Below are positions 23,959 to 32,442 of a stretch of DNA of 64,000 nucleotides, one piece after another. The translations under genes were made by a program, and so were the position numbers. The stretch is taken from positions 1 through 64,000 of IMG/VR virus record IMGVR_UViG_3300033149_001571. One strand, 5' to 3'. This DNA is from a virus. The number at the start of each line of letters is the position of its first letter. Positions within the stretch are counted from its first letter, which is position 1. Under the pieces are notes generated by a model that was given only the letters and a program-made list of their open reading frames with translations, searched no databases and was not told the DNA's origin.

Positions 23959-24760
23959 CTTCTTCTGGTTCCTTCTCTGGCGTGACGTCGATAACCTTCG
24001 CCGGTTCGTCTCCGTAGTCTCTCGCGGGGCGCTCCCCCGTCTCTAGGTAGTGCTCGATCTCTTCCGCGTTCCACCCCTTGTATTCGGGTAGAAGATCGTC
24101 CAGCACGTCGTGACCCACGTCCCCGCGGTCTACCTCCTCCACGAGCGCGATCATAGCGGGTAGCTGGGACTCCCCGGATAGGTCTAGCCGTACCTCTTTC
24201 GGTAGCTGGGAGAGCGGGTCCCGCGATTGGTGCGGGCTCTCGTAGACCATGCGGAACGCCTTCGCCGTCTCGGAGAAATCGGTGTAGGGACGGATCACCT
24301 TAAGGCTCTCGCGGAGCCCCTTCGGTAGCGCGATGTTTTGTAGGTCTTCGTCGCTCCCCTCCCCCTTGCGTATCTTCTTTAGCGCCGGCCGTACCCGGTG
24401 GGCCATGAAGGCTTCGAGCGCTTCCCGTGCGTACGTCTGCGCGGTCTTCGTGATCTCTATGGAGCGCCGTAGGCTCTCCGGTGCCTCCGCTCCCACGTAC
24501 TCCGCGGCTCTCTGAGCGCGTGAGCGAATCGCCGCCACCTCTTCCGCGATCCGCGAGTGATAGGAGATCATCCCGCGCGATTCGTCTCCCACCTTCATAA
24601 GCCACGCTAGCTGTGGCTTCGTGAGACCGGTAGCCGCTACCACCGCCTGGATCGTGTGGCCCGTGGAGACTAGCTCCCACCCGCGCCGGTACTGATCCGG
24701 GGTGATCTCTTCCCACGGCCTCCGGCGCTTGCGCGCGGGGTTCGTCGCACGCCGCCCCAC
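23942..24760 (-). CDS. Putative terminase small subunit
   Basis: About 272 residues. A helix-turn-helix-like segment near the N-terminus (TIQAVVAATGLTKPQLAWLMKVG) follows a basic stretch (ARKRRRPWEE). The middle is helical (IEITKTAQTYAREALEAFMAHRVRPALKKI) and the C-terminus acidic (EPEEDEEHD). DNA-binding N-terminus, oligomerisation helices and position just before the large terminase support a small terminase, which would recognise packaging DNA. GTG at 24760 has GGAGG seven bases upstream and shares one base with the preceding stop (TAGTG), so it is preferred over a GTG 30 bases further up. Confidence 0.65.
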   Translation of the reverse strand: MGRRATNPARKRRRPWEEITPDQYRRGWELVSTGHTIQAVVAATGLTKPQLAWLMKVGDESRGMISYHSRIAEEVAAIRSRAQRAAEYVGAEAPESLRRSIEITKTAQTYAREALEAFMAHRVRPALKKIRKGEGSDEDLQNIALPKGLRESLKVIRPYTDFSETAKAFRMVYESPHQSRDPLSQLPKEVRLDLSGESQLPAMIALVEEVDRGDVGHDVLDDLLPEYKGWNAEEIEHYLETGERPARDYGDEPAKVIDVTPEKEPEEDEEHD

Positions 24761-25329
24761 TAGCCCGCCTCCGTCCAGCGGACGCCCCACGGGGTAGACG
24801 CTCGCGCCGTCTCTCTCTCCGCCTTATGGGCCGCGCTAGACCCCTTCTCTACGTAGATCCACCCGGCCGCCGGGTCTAGCATCGTAGCCACTTCGTCCAG
24901 CGCCGCCGCGGAGATCGCGTCCGCTTGCGGCTCGAAGATCACCACCTCCGCCGGCGGCGGAAGGAAGGGGAGCGCCGCGGCCCGCTGTACCACCTCATGG
25001 GAGCCCGTCACACCCTCGAAGAGCGCCGTAGCATCGAAGACCCACCACACGGGAGCCGGGCTCCACCGCGTCTCTGAGACCCCGCGTAGCGCCCACACTT
25101 CGAGCCCCTCCGTACGGCCGTCCGCCGCGAGCATGGTAAGCGCCCGGTCTAGCTTCGAGTCCCCCCACGGGGCCCGCTTTAGCCGGACCGCCGCCGCGCC
25201 GGGGACTCGCGCATCTATAACCGCCCGAAGAAGAGAGAGATCGTCTTCGAGATCTAGCTCTCCGACGTCTACACCTACAGCCATCCGGCCCTGTAAGTCC
25301 CCGTAGGGGATTCGATTGATTCCTAGCAC
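24760..25329 (-). CDS. Hypothetical protein in lysis/packaging cluster
   Basis: Up to 189 residues, rich in Ala, Val and Trp. I do not recognise a family. Strand-helix alternation (MAVGVDVGELDLEDDLSLLRAVIDARV, then AEVVIFEPQADAISAAALDEVATML) suggests an alpha/beta fold. The annotated start is GTG at 25329 without a clear ribosome site. ATG at 25284, preceded by CAGGG, would give about 174 residues and is a fair alternative. It sits between the coiled-coil membrane protein and the small terminase. No function proposed. Confidence 0.6.
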   Translation of the reverse strand: MLGINRIPYGDLQGRMAVGVDVGELDLEDDLSLLRAVIDARVPGAAAVRLKRAPWGDSKLDRALTMLAADGRTEGLEVWALRGVSETRWSPAPVWWVFDATALFEGVTGSHEVVQRAAALPFLPPPAEVVIFEPQADAISAAALDEVATMLDPAAGWIYVEKGSSAAHKAERETARASTPWGVRWTEAG

Positions 25330-25338
25330 CGCTAGATT

Positions 25339-25911
25339 CTACTCGATTCCCGAGAACAATTTCTTAACGTCTCGGGTTCGCTTTATCTCCGTGGCGGCCT
25401 TCTTCGCTTCGGTTACGGACTCCGGCTCTTCAACCGCCCCCGCTGTCCGCGGGTGCGCCGCGTCAATCTTCGCGCCTAAGTAATCGAAGCCGTCCGAGAT
25501 CTGTACCTGCTGCCCCACCACAGCCTCCGCTACCCGTTCGATCTTGTCCTCCGTAGTCTTTACTCGCTCTTCGATCGAGCGGGACTCTTCGCGAATGGAT
25601 TTAATCTCCGTCTCTATTGGCGATTCTTTATTCGATACCACATAGAGAGCGCCACCACTGCCGGACGTCACGACCGCGAGCGTAGCCGCTAAGAGCCTGT
25701 AGGTAAGTCGCTCCCGTTGTGTCTTAGCTTCGGTCTCTTCGATCTGTAGGTCTAGAAGCCGCGAGATAGACTCATCTCTACGTGCGTCGCTCTGCTCGCG
25801 CTCTCGCTTGCGTACCCGGTCCGCTTCCTGCGTCTGCTCTAAGAGCTTACCGATCTCGCACTGGATCGTGTCTCGAAGCGCCGCGCGGAAATCTCTAGAT
25901 TCGACGTTCAT
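25339..25911 (-). CDS. Coiled-coil membrane protein, possibly spanin-like
   Basis: About 190 residues. A charged helix (TQEADRVRKREREQ ... IEETEAKTQRERL) leads into one hydrophobic segment (LLAATLAVVTSGSGGALYVV, ~74-93). A heptad-rich region (IKSIREESRSIEERVKTTEDKIERVAEAVV) follows. One membrane span plus a long coiled coil, directly after the endolysin gene, fits an inner-membrane spanin-type lysis accessory, although the span is internal rather than N-terminal. ATG at 25911 makes an ATGA overlap with the endolysin stop. A longer open frame to 25965 lies wholly inside that gene. Confidence 0.65.
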   Translation of the reverse strand: MNVESRDFRAALRDTIQCEIGKLLEQTQEADRVRKREREQSDARRDESISRLLDLQIEETEAKTQRERLTYRLLAATLAVVTSGSGGALYVVSNKESPIETEIKSIREESRSIEERVKTTEDKIERVAEAVVGQQVQISDGFDYLGAKIDAAHPRTAGAVEEPESVTEAKKAATEIKRTRDVKKLFSGIE

Positions 25912-26825
25912 AGGTCCACCCCCGAGAGCGATAGACGTACCGCGATCTCCGTGCGCGGTCCCCATCTCCCATCTACTACGAGCCCGGCGGATCGTTGGAA
26001 CGCGATCACCGCTCCCTTCGTTTGCTCTCCGGGGATCCCGTCAATCGGTCCCACGTCGAAGCCTAGATCCGAGAGAGCCGCCTGACGCTCGCGCCACGTC
26101 TTTAGCGGCCTCCCGTCCGCGCCCTCTATGACCGGATCTCCAATCGTTACCCGGCCGCTAGGGTCCATACTGTCCGGCTCTACCTCTTCGCCGCGGTGAG
26201 TCCGTACCCACGACTCTAGAGCGTCACCGGGGCACGCGGGCTTGCCTGCGTCGAAGTGTCCGCGCAAGCTCTCACGGTCTAGCCCGTAGCGCGGAAGAAG
26301 GTAGTCTAGGATTAGCTCTTTCCCCGCGAGCATCGCGAGAGAGTCCGGCCCCGCCGGTAGTTCCCCGCGAGCGTGGCGTGACTGAAAGTGTCCAGCGAAA
26401 CACACGGCTACCCCGATACGGTTCCACACTCCGCCCGTGTGGTACGTGTGCCGGTCGTCGTCGTGGCACCGGTAGACGACTAGCTTCCCCTCTTCGGTGT
26501 CTGGCACCGTGGGGACCACGAACGTGTAGCCGATACCGGGCCACCCCCGGCCGCCGCCTACCCATACCGGCGAGAGCTTCCCGCGTCTCTTCCGGTAGAC
26601 TAGATTCCCGTCTTCGTCTCGCTTGTAGCGAGGTTCGCCCGCATGGAATCGGGCGATTCTAATCGGAGCGTCTAGCCCGTTAAGACGGTTGCCGGCGCTC
26701 TGGTGAACGAAGACCGCCTCTACTTTCGCGGTGCTTCGTCGCGGGCCGTAGCCTCTACCGGGTAAGCCTCCGAGACGAACTAGACGAACGTGTTCGCCTT
26801 CCCACTCTGTGGTCTTCGTGAGCAA
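25908..26825 (-). CDS. Endolysin: N-acetylmuramoyl-L-alanine amidase with PG-binding domain
   Basis: 305 residues. The catalytic domain (~30-205) is of the amidase_2/PGRP type: zinc-ligand-like His41 in VFVHQSAGN, HTYHTGG, and HFDAGKPACPGDAL with the distal His and Cys. It would cleave the amide bond between muramic acid and the stem peptide. A C-terminal peptidoglycan-binding domain (~245-300) carries the typical LGFDVGPIDGIPGEQTKGAVIAF and GRWGPRT segments. The start is TTG at 26825, three bases after the stop of the preceding small gene, with GGAG about 10 bases upstream. No signal peptide is seen, so release depends on a holin. Confidence 0.9.
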   Translation of the reverse strand: MLTKTTEWEGEHVRLVRLGGLPGRGYGPRRSTAKVEAVFVHQSAGNRLNGLDAPIRIARFHAGEPRYKRDEDGNLVYRKRRGKLSPVWVGGGRGWPGIGYTFVVPTVPDTEEGKLVVYRCHDDDRHTYHTGGVWNRIGVAVCFAGHFQSRHARGELPAGPDSLAMLAGKELILDYLLPRYGLDRESLRGHFDAGKPACPGDALESWVRTHRGEEVEPDSMDPSGRVTIGDPVIEGADGRPLKTWRERQAALSDLGFDVGPIDGIPGEQTKGAVIAFQRSAGLVVDGRWGPRTEIAVRLSLSGVDL

Positions 26826-26828
26826 TGG

Positions 26829-27023
26829 TCACGAACTCCGGCCGCTCCGCATACCTTTACCCGCACCCATGACACCGCGACCACTACCACCGTTAACGGA
26901 GATCGTAGCGGAGTCCTTAACCGCGGGGGTCTCGGGGGGTGCCTTCGTGGGATCGTCTTTCCCAATGCCGTAGCATTCGATCCGATTCTTTCCGGTGATT
27001 CCTTTCGGGTTACCGTGCGCCAT
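26829..27023 (-). CDS. Small Gly-rich hypothetical protein
   Basis: 64 residues, Gly/Lys/Ser-rich (GITGKNRIECYGIGKDD, NGGSGRGVMGAGKGMRSG). ATG has AGAGG and AGGGG upstream, better than most starts here, so it is very likely translated. It lies between a tail fibre-like gene and the endolysin, with only 3 bases to the latter. No fold or function can be read from the sequence. Confidence 0.65.
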   Translation of the reverse strand: MAHGNPKGITGKNRIECYGIGKDDPTKAPPETPAVKDSATISVNGGSGRGVMGAGKGMRSGRSS

Positions 27024-27032
27024 ACCCCTACT

Positions 27033-28664
27033 TTACCTCTCACTCAAGATCGGGTCTAGGTAGCCCCGCACGGACACCAACAATTGAACGGTACCCGCCG
27101 CGGCCGTGTTCTGATTTCTCCACTCGAAATTCCCGGCGTCATCGGTGCGAATCGTGGTGCTCTCTACCAGCCTAGCGTCGCCCCCGGCCGTGTCACTCTG
27201 CGATTGCCATAGATAGAACCCCGCCGGCCCGGGGGTGTCATACGTAGGGGAGTCAACGTAGGCGGATACCGTAGAAGCCGCCGCCACCCCGATATAATTA
27301 AGCTGGATCGTTAAGTCGTACTCTCTCGCCTCCGGGAGCACCGGACCCGCGGACGGGAAGATTGCTCCCGTACCGAGCACGTCCAACTCTCGAAGCTGGG
27401 ACGTCTGGACTCCGCTATCTGCATTCGATTGATTATCGAAGCTCCGGGGGATCTTTGCCCCCTCCGTGATTCGTACGCGCCCCCCGTGCGTCTGCTGAGT
27501 CGTGAGACCCGCCGGAGCGACGGAGCTTAGAGCCATCGCGCTACCTAGGTAGATGGAGTGTGCCGCTTCTCCGTTAGACCATGCGGGATCGTTAAGCCTA
27601 AGCGTACCGGGATAGCTTCCTACGCGGCTCGGAGCGTTGATACCAGTAACCGTGGGCGCGGCCGTAGAAGCAACCACGATCCCGTTGATAACAGCCCCCG
27701 GGGTGACCGCTGGATTAGAGGGGAACCGCGGCGTACCTGCTACGGTGTTATCGAAGAATTCGCGGGTGGTAATCGCCACGTCTGCGTCGTAGCCGGAAGG
27801 GTACGGAGCGGACGCGAGGTAAAAGTAAATCGGCGCGTCTCCGGCCGGGTAGCTCTCACCCTGAGCGAAGTTAGGATTAGTCGCGATGTTCGCATCTACT
27901 ACGGGGGTCCCCGCTAGAAACGCCTCGAAGCGAGCGCGGGGAAAGTAGACCGCGAGAGGGTTAAGTCTTACGTCGGTACCACCGCCGCCGCCCGTGACGT
28001 TAACCCCGCCCTTGCCACCGATCTCGTAGCTGCTCTCCGGGTTCCCGAGAAGCGGCCGGCACCTTACGACGTCGGTCGTAGAGAGCACCACCGCGGCGGC
28101 GGTGATATACACGTACGCGAGCGGGATTGTTCCCGCCGTACCCGTAGGGAGAGCCGGGGTAGGGGAAGGTGCCCCCGCGTTGACAGTGAAGACCGGCTCC
28201 GGTGCTCGGATCTTGTCTACCGATACCGGCGAGAACGTACCGAGCGCGGGCTGGAAGATATCGCGAGTCGATGCCACCTCCACGGTATCCCCGGGCGCTA
28301 CCTCGATAGCTACCCACCGGGGGTTACCCGGATCCACGAACGAAGAGAGATCGATTGTGGTCGGGGACGTCTTCTCGATCTTGAGATATGGAGAGTCGAG
28401 AGCGGTCGCCGCGGTTCCGAACTTGAACCCCAGAATCGCGGACACCTCCGCGTTAAGGTCCACCCCGTTCGTAGAGACGAAGCCACCGGAAACAATCCCG
28501 CTCATGCTCCCACTGCTTCCGCTGTTACGCCAGAAGTCCCCGGAGAGACCGGCCGCCGCTTCGTCCGTGCTCTTCGCGTGGAAGAGCGCAGTAGCGTCGT
28601 TTAGGTCCGTAGAGAGAAGCCGCTCTCTCGTGTTGAAAATCACCCGTCTGTTATTGCTCGCCAT
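27033..28664 (-). CDS. Large tail/baseplate-associated structural protein
   Basis: 543 residues, beta-rich, Gly/Thr/Ser/Ala-rich and without enzymatic motifs. The N-terminus (NNRRVIFNTRERLLSTDLNDATALFHAKSTDEA) resembles baseplate-associated fibre proteins. The middle has PSPTPALPTGTAGTIPLAYVYI and a glycine hinge (GGGGGTDV), and the C-terminus repeated Thr-rich strands. It is the last gene of the baseplate run (spike, gp25-like, J-like, unknown, then this), so a baseplate-anchored fibre or plug is likely. Receptor binding is conceivable but not shown. Confidence 0.7.
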   Translation of the reverse strand: MASNNRRVIFNTRERLLSTDLNDATALFHAKSTDEAAAGLSGDFWRNSGSSGSMSGIVSGGFVSTNGVDLNAEVSAILGFKFGTAATALDSPYLKIEKTSPTTIDLSSFVDPGNPRWVAIEVAPGDTVEVASTRDIFQPALGTFSPVSVDKIRAPEPVFTVNAGAPSPTPALPTGTAGTIPLAYVYITAAAVVLSTTDVVRCRPLLGNPESSYEIGGKGGVNVTGGGGGTDVRLNPLAVYFPRARFEAFLAGTPVVDANIATNPNFAQGESYPAGDAPIYFYLASAPYPSGYDADVAITTREFFDNTVAGTPRFPSNPAVTPGAVINGIVVASTAAPTVTGINAPSRVGSYPGTLRLNDPAWSNGEAAHSIYLGSAMALSSVAPAGLTTQQTHGGRVRITEGAKIPRSFDNQSNADSGVQTSQLRELDVLGTGAIFPSAGPVLPEAREYDLTIQLNYIGVAAASTVSAYVDSPTYDTPGPAGFYLWQSQSDTAGGDARLVESTTIRTDDAGNFEWRNQNTAAAGTVQLLVSVRGYLDPILSER

Positions 28665-28675
28665 GATCTAGCCCT

Positions 28676-30589
28676 CTAGGGAATCGTTAACTCTTCGCTC
28701 TTGATTAAGGTGAATCCTACCCCGCCCGCCTTGATCGCGTCGATAGCGGAGTAGATAGCAGCGTAAGCGGCGTCCCCGTCCACCGGGGAACCGTCCATAA
28801 ACCCGAAGAAAGAAGGCCCGTAGTACACCTCCGCCGAATCATCGAAGTACAGCGGTCCTTCATCGCAGAAGATGCCAAAGTCCCCCGCGCCTAACAGCGG
28901 GAGCTTCACGAGGAACCACCCGTAAGCCTCCGTAGCGCTCTGCAATACGAAGAAGTCCGCCTCCGGGAAGAGATCCCCGGGGCCGTATAGGTCGAACGCC
29001 GCCACACGGTCCGGGGCTAGATCCGCGTCCGTGTCCATGAAGAGCCCCGTGTACCCCCCACCAATCCCGCCGTCTTGCACGTCACACACGGCCCCGGCGA
29101 ACCCGAGCGGCCGGAGGATTCGATTAATCGTCCGTAGAATCGCGTTCGGGGATACCACGTCCGCGAGTCGGCTCGCCCGGTCTCGGAACACCGAATCAGA
29201 CTCCCCCGGCTGCTGATAGACCCCGCGATCATCCCCTAGCAAGTAGAGATCGTCGTCCCTCCCGCCGGTGAACGCCTCCACGCTCGCGAGCGAGAGCCCC
29301 AACGCCTCGAAGTCTAAGAGCGTCCACGAGACGGTACCGCTCTCCGGCGCTAGGGGCTCGTCTGAGAGCGCGAGAAGACGGCCAGACGCCGGGGACGTCG
29401 TGGACGCTACGAACGCGGAGAGACGCGCTCTAGCGAAGAAGAGCGAGAGCCCCGAGCCGGAAGGGCTCGCGAGCGCCGTCCAGCCCGGCGGCACCGTCCA
29501 CGAGACGGAGTAGGTAGCCGCTCCCCCCGGCGCTCGGAATCCGTTCGTAGGGTCGTCTACGTCCGCGAGAGCTTGCCATGCCGCGCCGTCCCAATACTCC
29601 CAGACAATCGTCCAGTCCCCCACCCCCACGGTCGTAAGATCGAAGACCACGCCGGAGATCGGGCCAGAGAAGCCGAAGTAGAAGGCGTCTCCGAGCGCCG
29701 GCGCGGCGGGGAGTAGCGGTACCCCGTCCGCGGTGTACGAGCGCGCCTCTACTGCGTAGTCCGTGAACGCTCCCCCGTCATCCTGTAGGGCCTCCACTAG
29801 ATCGCGCCGTACCGTGTCCTCTAGGGTCACCCGGCGCGGGTACCGGCCGCTCCCCACCGGTATCTCAATCTCTGGCCAATCGAAGCCGGCGATCTTTCGC
29901 ACCTGCCCCACGTTCGCGGGGTCTCCCGCCCCCGTGATCCGAACGTACAGCCCTACGTCGCTAGGCTCGAAGACGTCCGGCTTCCCGGTGTCCTGTAGCA
30001 CCGTCGAAGGCCCCGAGATAATCGAAGCATTAATCCCGGCGCGCTCCGTGTCCTGATCTTTAATCGAAATCAGATCTAGGTCTACGGTCCCGTCTTCGTT
30101 CGCTACGAATTCAAGGTTCCCGACGAAGCCTAGAACATCGCTAACGAACTCCACCTCTTGAGTCCGCGAATCGTTCGGGTTCCATACAACCGGGGCCGCG
30201 TTTAGGTACTCCCTCGCCCCCTCCACGCCGCCGTCGAAGACTAGGCGCATATCCCCGGCGTTCACCACGAGAGCGTCTACGGTGGGCCCTACGCGAGCGA
30301 GAGAGACGGTACCGGTAGCGATACCCGCCGGCCGTCCAGACGAAGACGGATCGTCTCTCTCGATCGCGCTCGGGAGATAGAAGCGCGCGGCGGTAGTGCG
30401 GGAGCCCTTCTCCGCTACGGTCTCGAAGATGCTCGCCAGCCCGCGGAAGATCGCGAAGCTGGGATGGGGCTCGCCGTTCTCCCCCTCTTCGATCGGCCTG
30501 TAATACTCCGGCGGGACCGCCCGCCGGAACACCTCTAGAAGATCCTCGAAGGTCGGAGCCGGTGGTAGCTTGCCTTTACCGTTCGCCAC
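28676..30589 (-). CDS. Baseplate/tail protein downstream of the J-like gene
   Basis: 637 residues. The beginning (APTFEDLLEVFRRAVPPEYYRPI ... FAIFRGLASIFETVAEKGSRTTAARFYLPSAIE) suggests a baseplate component with an N-terminal helical anchor. The middle carries 'VVWEYWDGAAWQALADV'-type segments common in phage tail proteins with carbohydrate-binding-like beta sandwiches. The last third (VSPNAILRTINRILRPLGF) resembles the end of gpI-like wedge proteins. It follows J-like and two small genes, the slot that P2-like phages use for gpI. GTG start overlaps the preceding gene by 14 bases. Confidence 0.7.
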   Translation of the reverse strand: MANGKGKLPPAPTFEDLLEVFRRAVPPEYYRPIEEGENGEPHPSFAIFRGLASIFETVAEKGSRTTAARFYLPSAIERDDPSSSGRPAGIATGTVSLARVGPTVDALVVNAGDMRLVFDGGVEGAREYLNAAPVVWNPNDSRTQEVEFVSDVLGFVGNLEFVANEDGTVDLDLISIKDQDTERAGINASIISGPSTVLQDTGKPDVFEPSDVGLYVRITGAGDPANVGQVRKIAGFDWPEIEIPVGSGRYPRRVTLEDTVRRDLVEALQDDGGAFTDYAVEARSYTADGVPLLPAAPALGDAFYFGFSGPISGVVFDLTTVGVGDWTIVWEYWDGAAWQALADVDDPTNGFRAPGGAATYSVSWTVPPGWTALASPSGSGLSLFFARARLSAFVASTTSPASGRLLALSDEPLAPESGTVSWTLLDFEALGLSLASVEAFTGGRDDDLYLLGDDRGVYQQPGESDSVFRDRASRLADVVSPNAILRTINRILRPLGFAGAVCDVQDGGIGGGYTGLFMDTDADLAPDRVAAFDLYGPGDLFPEADFFVLQSATEAYGWFLVKLPLLGAGDFGIFCDEGPLYFDDSAEVYYGPSFFGFMDGSPVDGDAAYAAIYSAIDAIKAGGVGFTLIKSEELTIP

Positions 30590-30929
30590 GTCCCGCCCCT
30601 CTCGCGCGGCGCGCTAGGCCGCTGAAATTTTCGAGCCTAACCCCGTCCCGCAAGACGGACGTCTTGAAAGACTCGCGCATCCGAAAGCGCGCCTCTTCGC
30701 GTACCTCGAAGGGGAGCGCAGACTGGATCGCGAGGTTCGGAGGCATACGCTCGCCCGTCTCGGGGTTCACCTCTACCACGTTCCGGTCGTAGCGGTACTC
30801 GCATACGTAGCACTCGATCGGTGGCTCTTGCGCGTCGGGGCTCGCGTCGTAGCAGATCACGAAGTCTCTACGACAGAAGCACCGCCGACAGAAGAACTCT
30901 CCCGCGGGGTATAGGCCGTCCGTAGCCAC
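30576..30929 (-). CDS. Small Cys-rich zinc-ribbon-like protein
   Basis: 117 residues with two cysteine pairs near the N-terminus: CRRCFC at ~14-19 and CYVC at ~40-43, a spacing compatible with a zinc ribbon. The rest is Arg-rich (FEVREEARFRMRESFKTSVLRDGVRLENF), ending in GLARRARGAGRGER. GTG start. It sits between a Lys-rich protein and the baseplate protein above. It could be a baseplate assembly factor or an RNA/DNA-binding protein. No firm function. Confidence 0.65.
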   Translation of the reverse strand: MATDGLYPAGEFFCRRCFCRRDFVICYDASPDAQEPPIECYVCEYRYDRNVVEVNPETGERMPPNLAIQSALPFEVREEARFRMRESFKTSVLRDGVRLENFSGLARRARGAGRGER

Positions 30930-30937
30930 GGAGACGC

Positions 30938-31330
30938 CTAGCGCTTCTTCGCGCTCCCCTTCCGTACGGTGACCGTCTTCCCGCCTTGAACCTTCCGCAC
31001 GCCCTTGCGAGCGGCTACGGATTGGACCTTCTTCGACGCGGCGGGAGCTTGCTTCTTCGCGATCTGGGAAGCCGTCTTAAGCCCGGCCTTCTTCGCCCCC
31101 TTCTCGCCGCCTGCTAGAACTCGATTCGCCTTCTCTACCACCTTCGAGAATTCCGCCTTCGAGATCTTCCCGGACTTAAGCGCCTGAGAGGCTCGCGCCT
31201 TCGCGTTCGATGCGTGGGCGCGGTCCGGCATAGGGTAAGCCCGCTGCTTAGGGAGCCCGTACTGTGACGCCGGGATCTTCGCGCGTTGCTTCGCGGTTAG
31301 GTTGCTCTGTGCCTTCTTCGTCTTCGCCAT
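30938..31330 (-). CDS. Lys-rich DUF6582-like protein
   Basis: 130 residues, strongly basic. The N-terminal segment LTAKQRAKIPASQYGLPKQRAYPMPDRAHASNAKARASQA is the recognisable DUF6582-type motif found in many phage structural clusters. The remainder is Lys/Ala-rich (KKAGLKTASQIAKKQAPAASKKV) and ends in SAKKR. The high charge suggests DNA or nucleoprotein contact, perhaps in the head. Function of the family is unknown to me. ATG lies 2 bases after the J-like gene's stop codon. Confidence 0.75.
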   Translation of the reverse strand: MAKTKKAQSNLTAKQRAKIPASQYGLPKQRAYPMPDRAHASNAKARASQALKSGKISKAEFSKVVEKANRVLAGGEKGAKKAGLKTASQIAKKQAPAASKKVQSVAARKGVRKVQGGKTVTVRKGSAKKR

Positions 31331-31332
31331 GA

Positions 31333-32439
31333 TTAGCCCGTGAGAGAGATACGATCTCGGGTGGTACGGATTACGGTACCGGTAGAGGGTACGAGATCCC
31401 CGGCCGGTTCTGAGAGAGCACCCGCCGGGACGATTAGCTGTGACGTCCCTGCGAGCGCGCTAAGCACGTCCGCGCGCCGGAGGGTATCGCCCGGAGCAAT
31501 CCCGTTCACGAGAGCCAGGAGACGGTTCGTAGCTTCCTGGATTACGTTAGAGGTGTTCGCACCCGCCTCGAAGAGAAGACCGGCCGCGGAGATGTTCACG
31601 TACTGAGGAACCGCCGGGACCACGAGCACGGGAACCCCGAGCGCTCGGTATTCGTCTAGAGATTCTTCTACCTCTTCGGCTAGAGCTTCATTCGCTTGCC
31701 CATCCGAATCGGAGATATTGAGCGTTACCCGATAGCCGGGGAGCCCCGTCGTCTCCTCGAAGGTCTCCGCGGCGGTGGCTTGCGTCACCCTAGCCACGTC
31801 CAGCGCTCCGAACTCAATAGCGGAGCGAGTACCCCGGCGCGCGTTCGTGAAGAAGTCCCGCGCCCGGTCCCTTAGCTGGTCATCCGTCTCCCGCTCATTC
31901 CCCCCGCTCGCCGCCTCTGCGTTCGTAACCTCTACGCTAGGGTCTTCGAGAGCGCTCACCACCTGCGTGATAGTGGCCGGCTCTACGTCCCCCGCTACGC
32001 CCGTCTGTTCCGCGATAGCGAGTACGGAGAGCGGTCCTATCTGCCCGTCTGCGAAAGCTACGTCTGTGGTCGTGACGAAGTTAATACCCGTCGCGGTACC
32101 GAAGACGGAGCCGGCGGGAATCGTGAAGCCGGGGGTGGTGTTCGTACGCGAGAGCGTGAGCGTAGCGACCGCGGCGGTGGCTTCCTTCCGCGTTAGCTGG
32201 TAGCGGTCGAAGACCCACCGGTCTAGGGCCTCCCCGTTCGCGGTGGAGAGATTCAATTCGTTAACCGCCACCTGTAGGAAGCGCGAAAGCTCTCCACCCA
32301 TCGCGGAGGCCACCCGGAAGACGATATTAATATCGCTTCCCACGGTGTCTATAATCGCTTTATCGAATCGGGTAGGCGATAGGATCGCCTCTTGTCTTCC
32401 GGCTAAGAAGAGATCTCGCTCTGTAGGTGCGTCCGCCAT
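31333..32439 (-). CDS. Baseplate J-like protein
   Basis: 368 residues with the classic baseplate J signatures: N-terminal helices ending in GEALDRWVFDRYQLTRKEA, the central FTIPAGSVFGTATGINFVTTTDV and SALEDPSVEVTNAEAASGGNERETDDQLRDRARDFF region, and a C-terminal GIAPGDTLRRADVLSAL unit. It forms the wedge of the contractile baseplate together with gp25-like and gpI-like partners encoded beside it. ATG at 32439 lies 3 bases from the gp25-like stop. Confidence 0.92.
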   Translation of the reverse strand: MADAPTERDLFLAGRQEAILSPTRFDKAIIDTVGSDINIVFRVASAMGGELSRFLQVAVNELNLSTANGEALDRWVFDRYQLTRKEATAAVATLTLSRTNTTPGFTIPAGSVFGTATGINFVTTTDVAFADGQIGPLSVLAIAEQTGVAGDVEPATITQVVSALEDPSVEVTNAEAASGGNERETDDQLRDRARDFFTNARRGTRSAIEFGALDVARVTQATAAETFEETTGLPGYRVTLNISDSDGQANEALAEEVEESLDEYRALGVPVLVVPAVPQYVNISAAGLLFEAGANTSNVIQEATNRLLALVNGIAPGDTLRRADVLSALAGTSQLIVPAGALSEPAGDLVPSTGTVIRTTRDRISLTG

Positions 32440-32442
32440 GGT

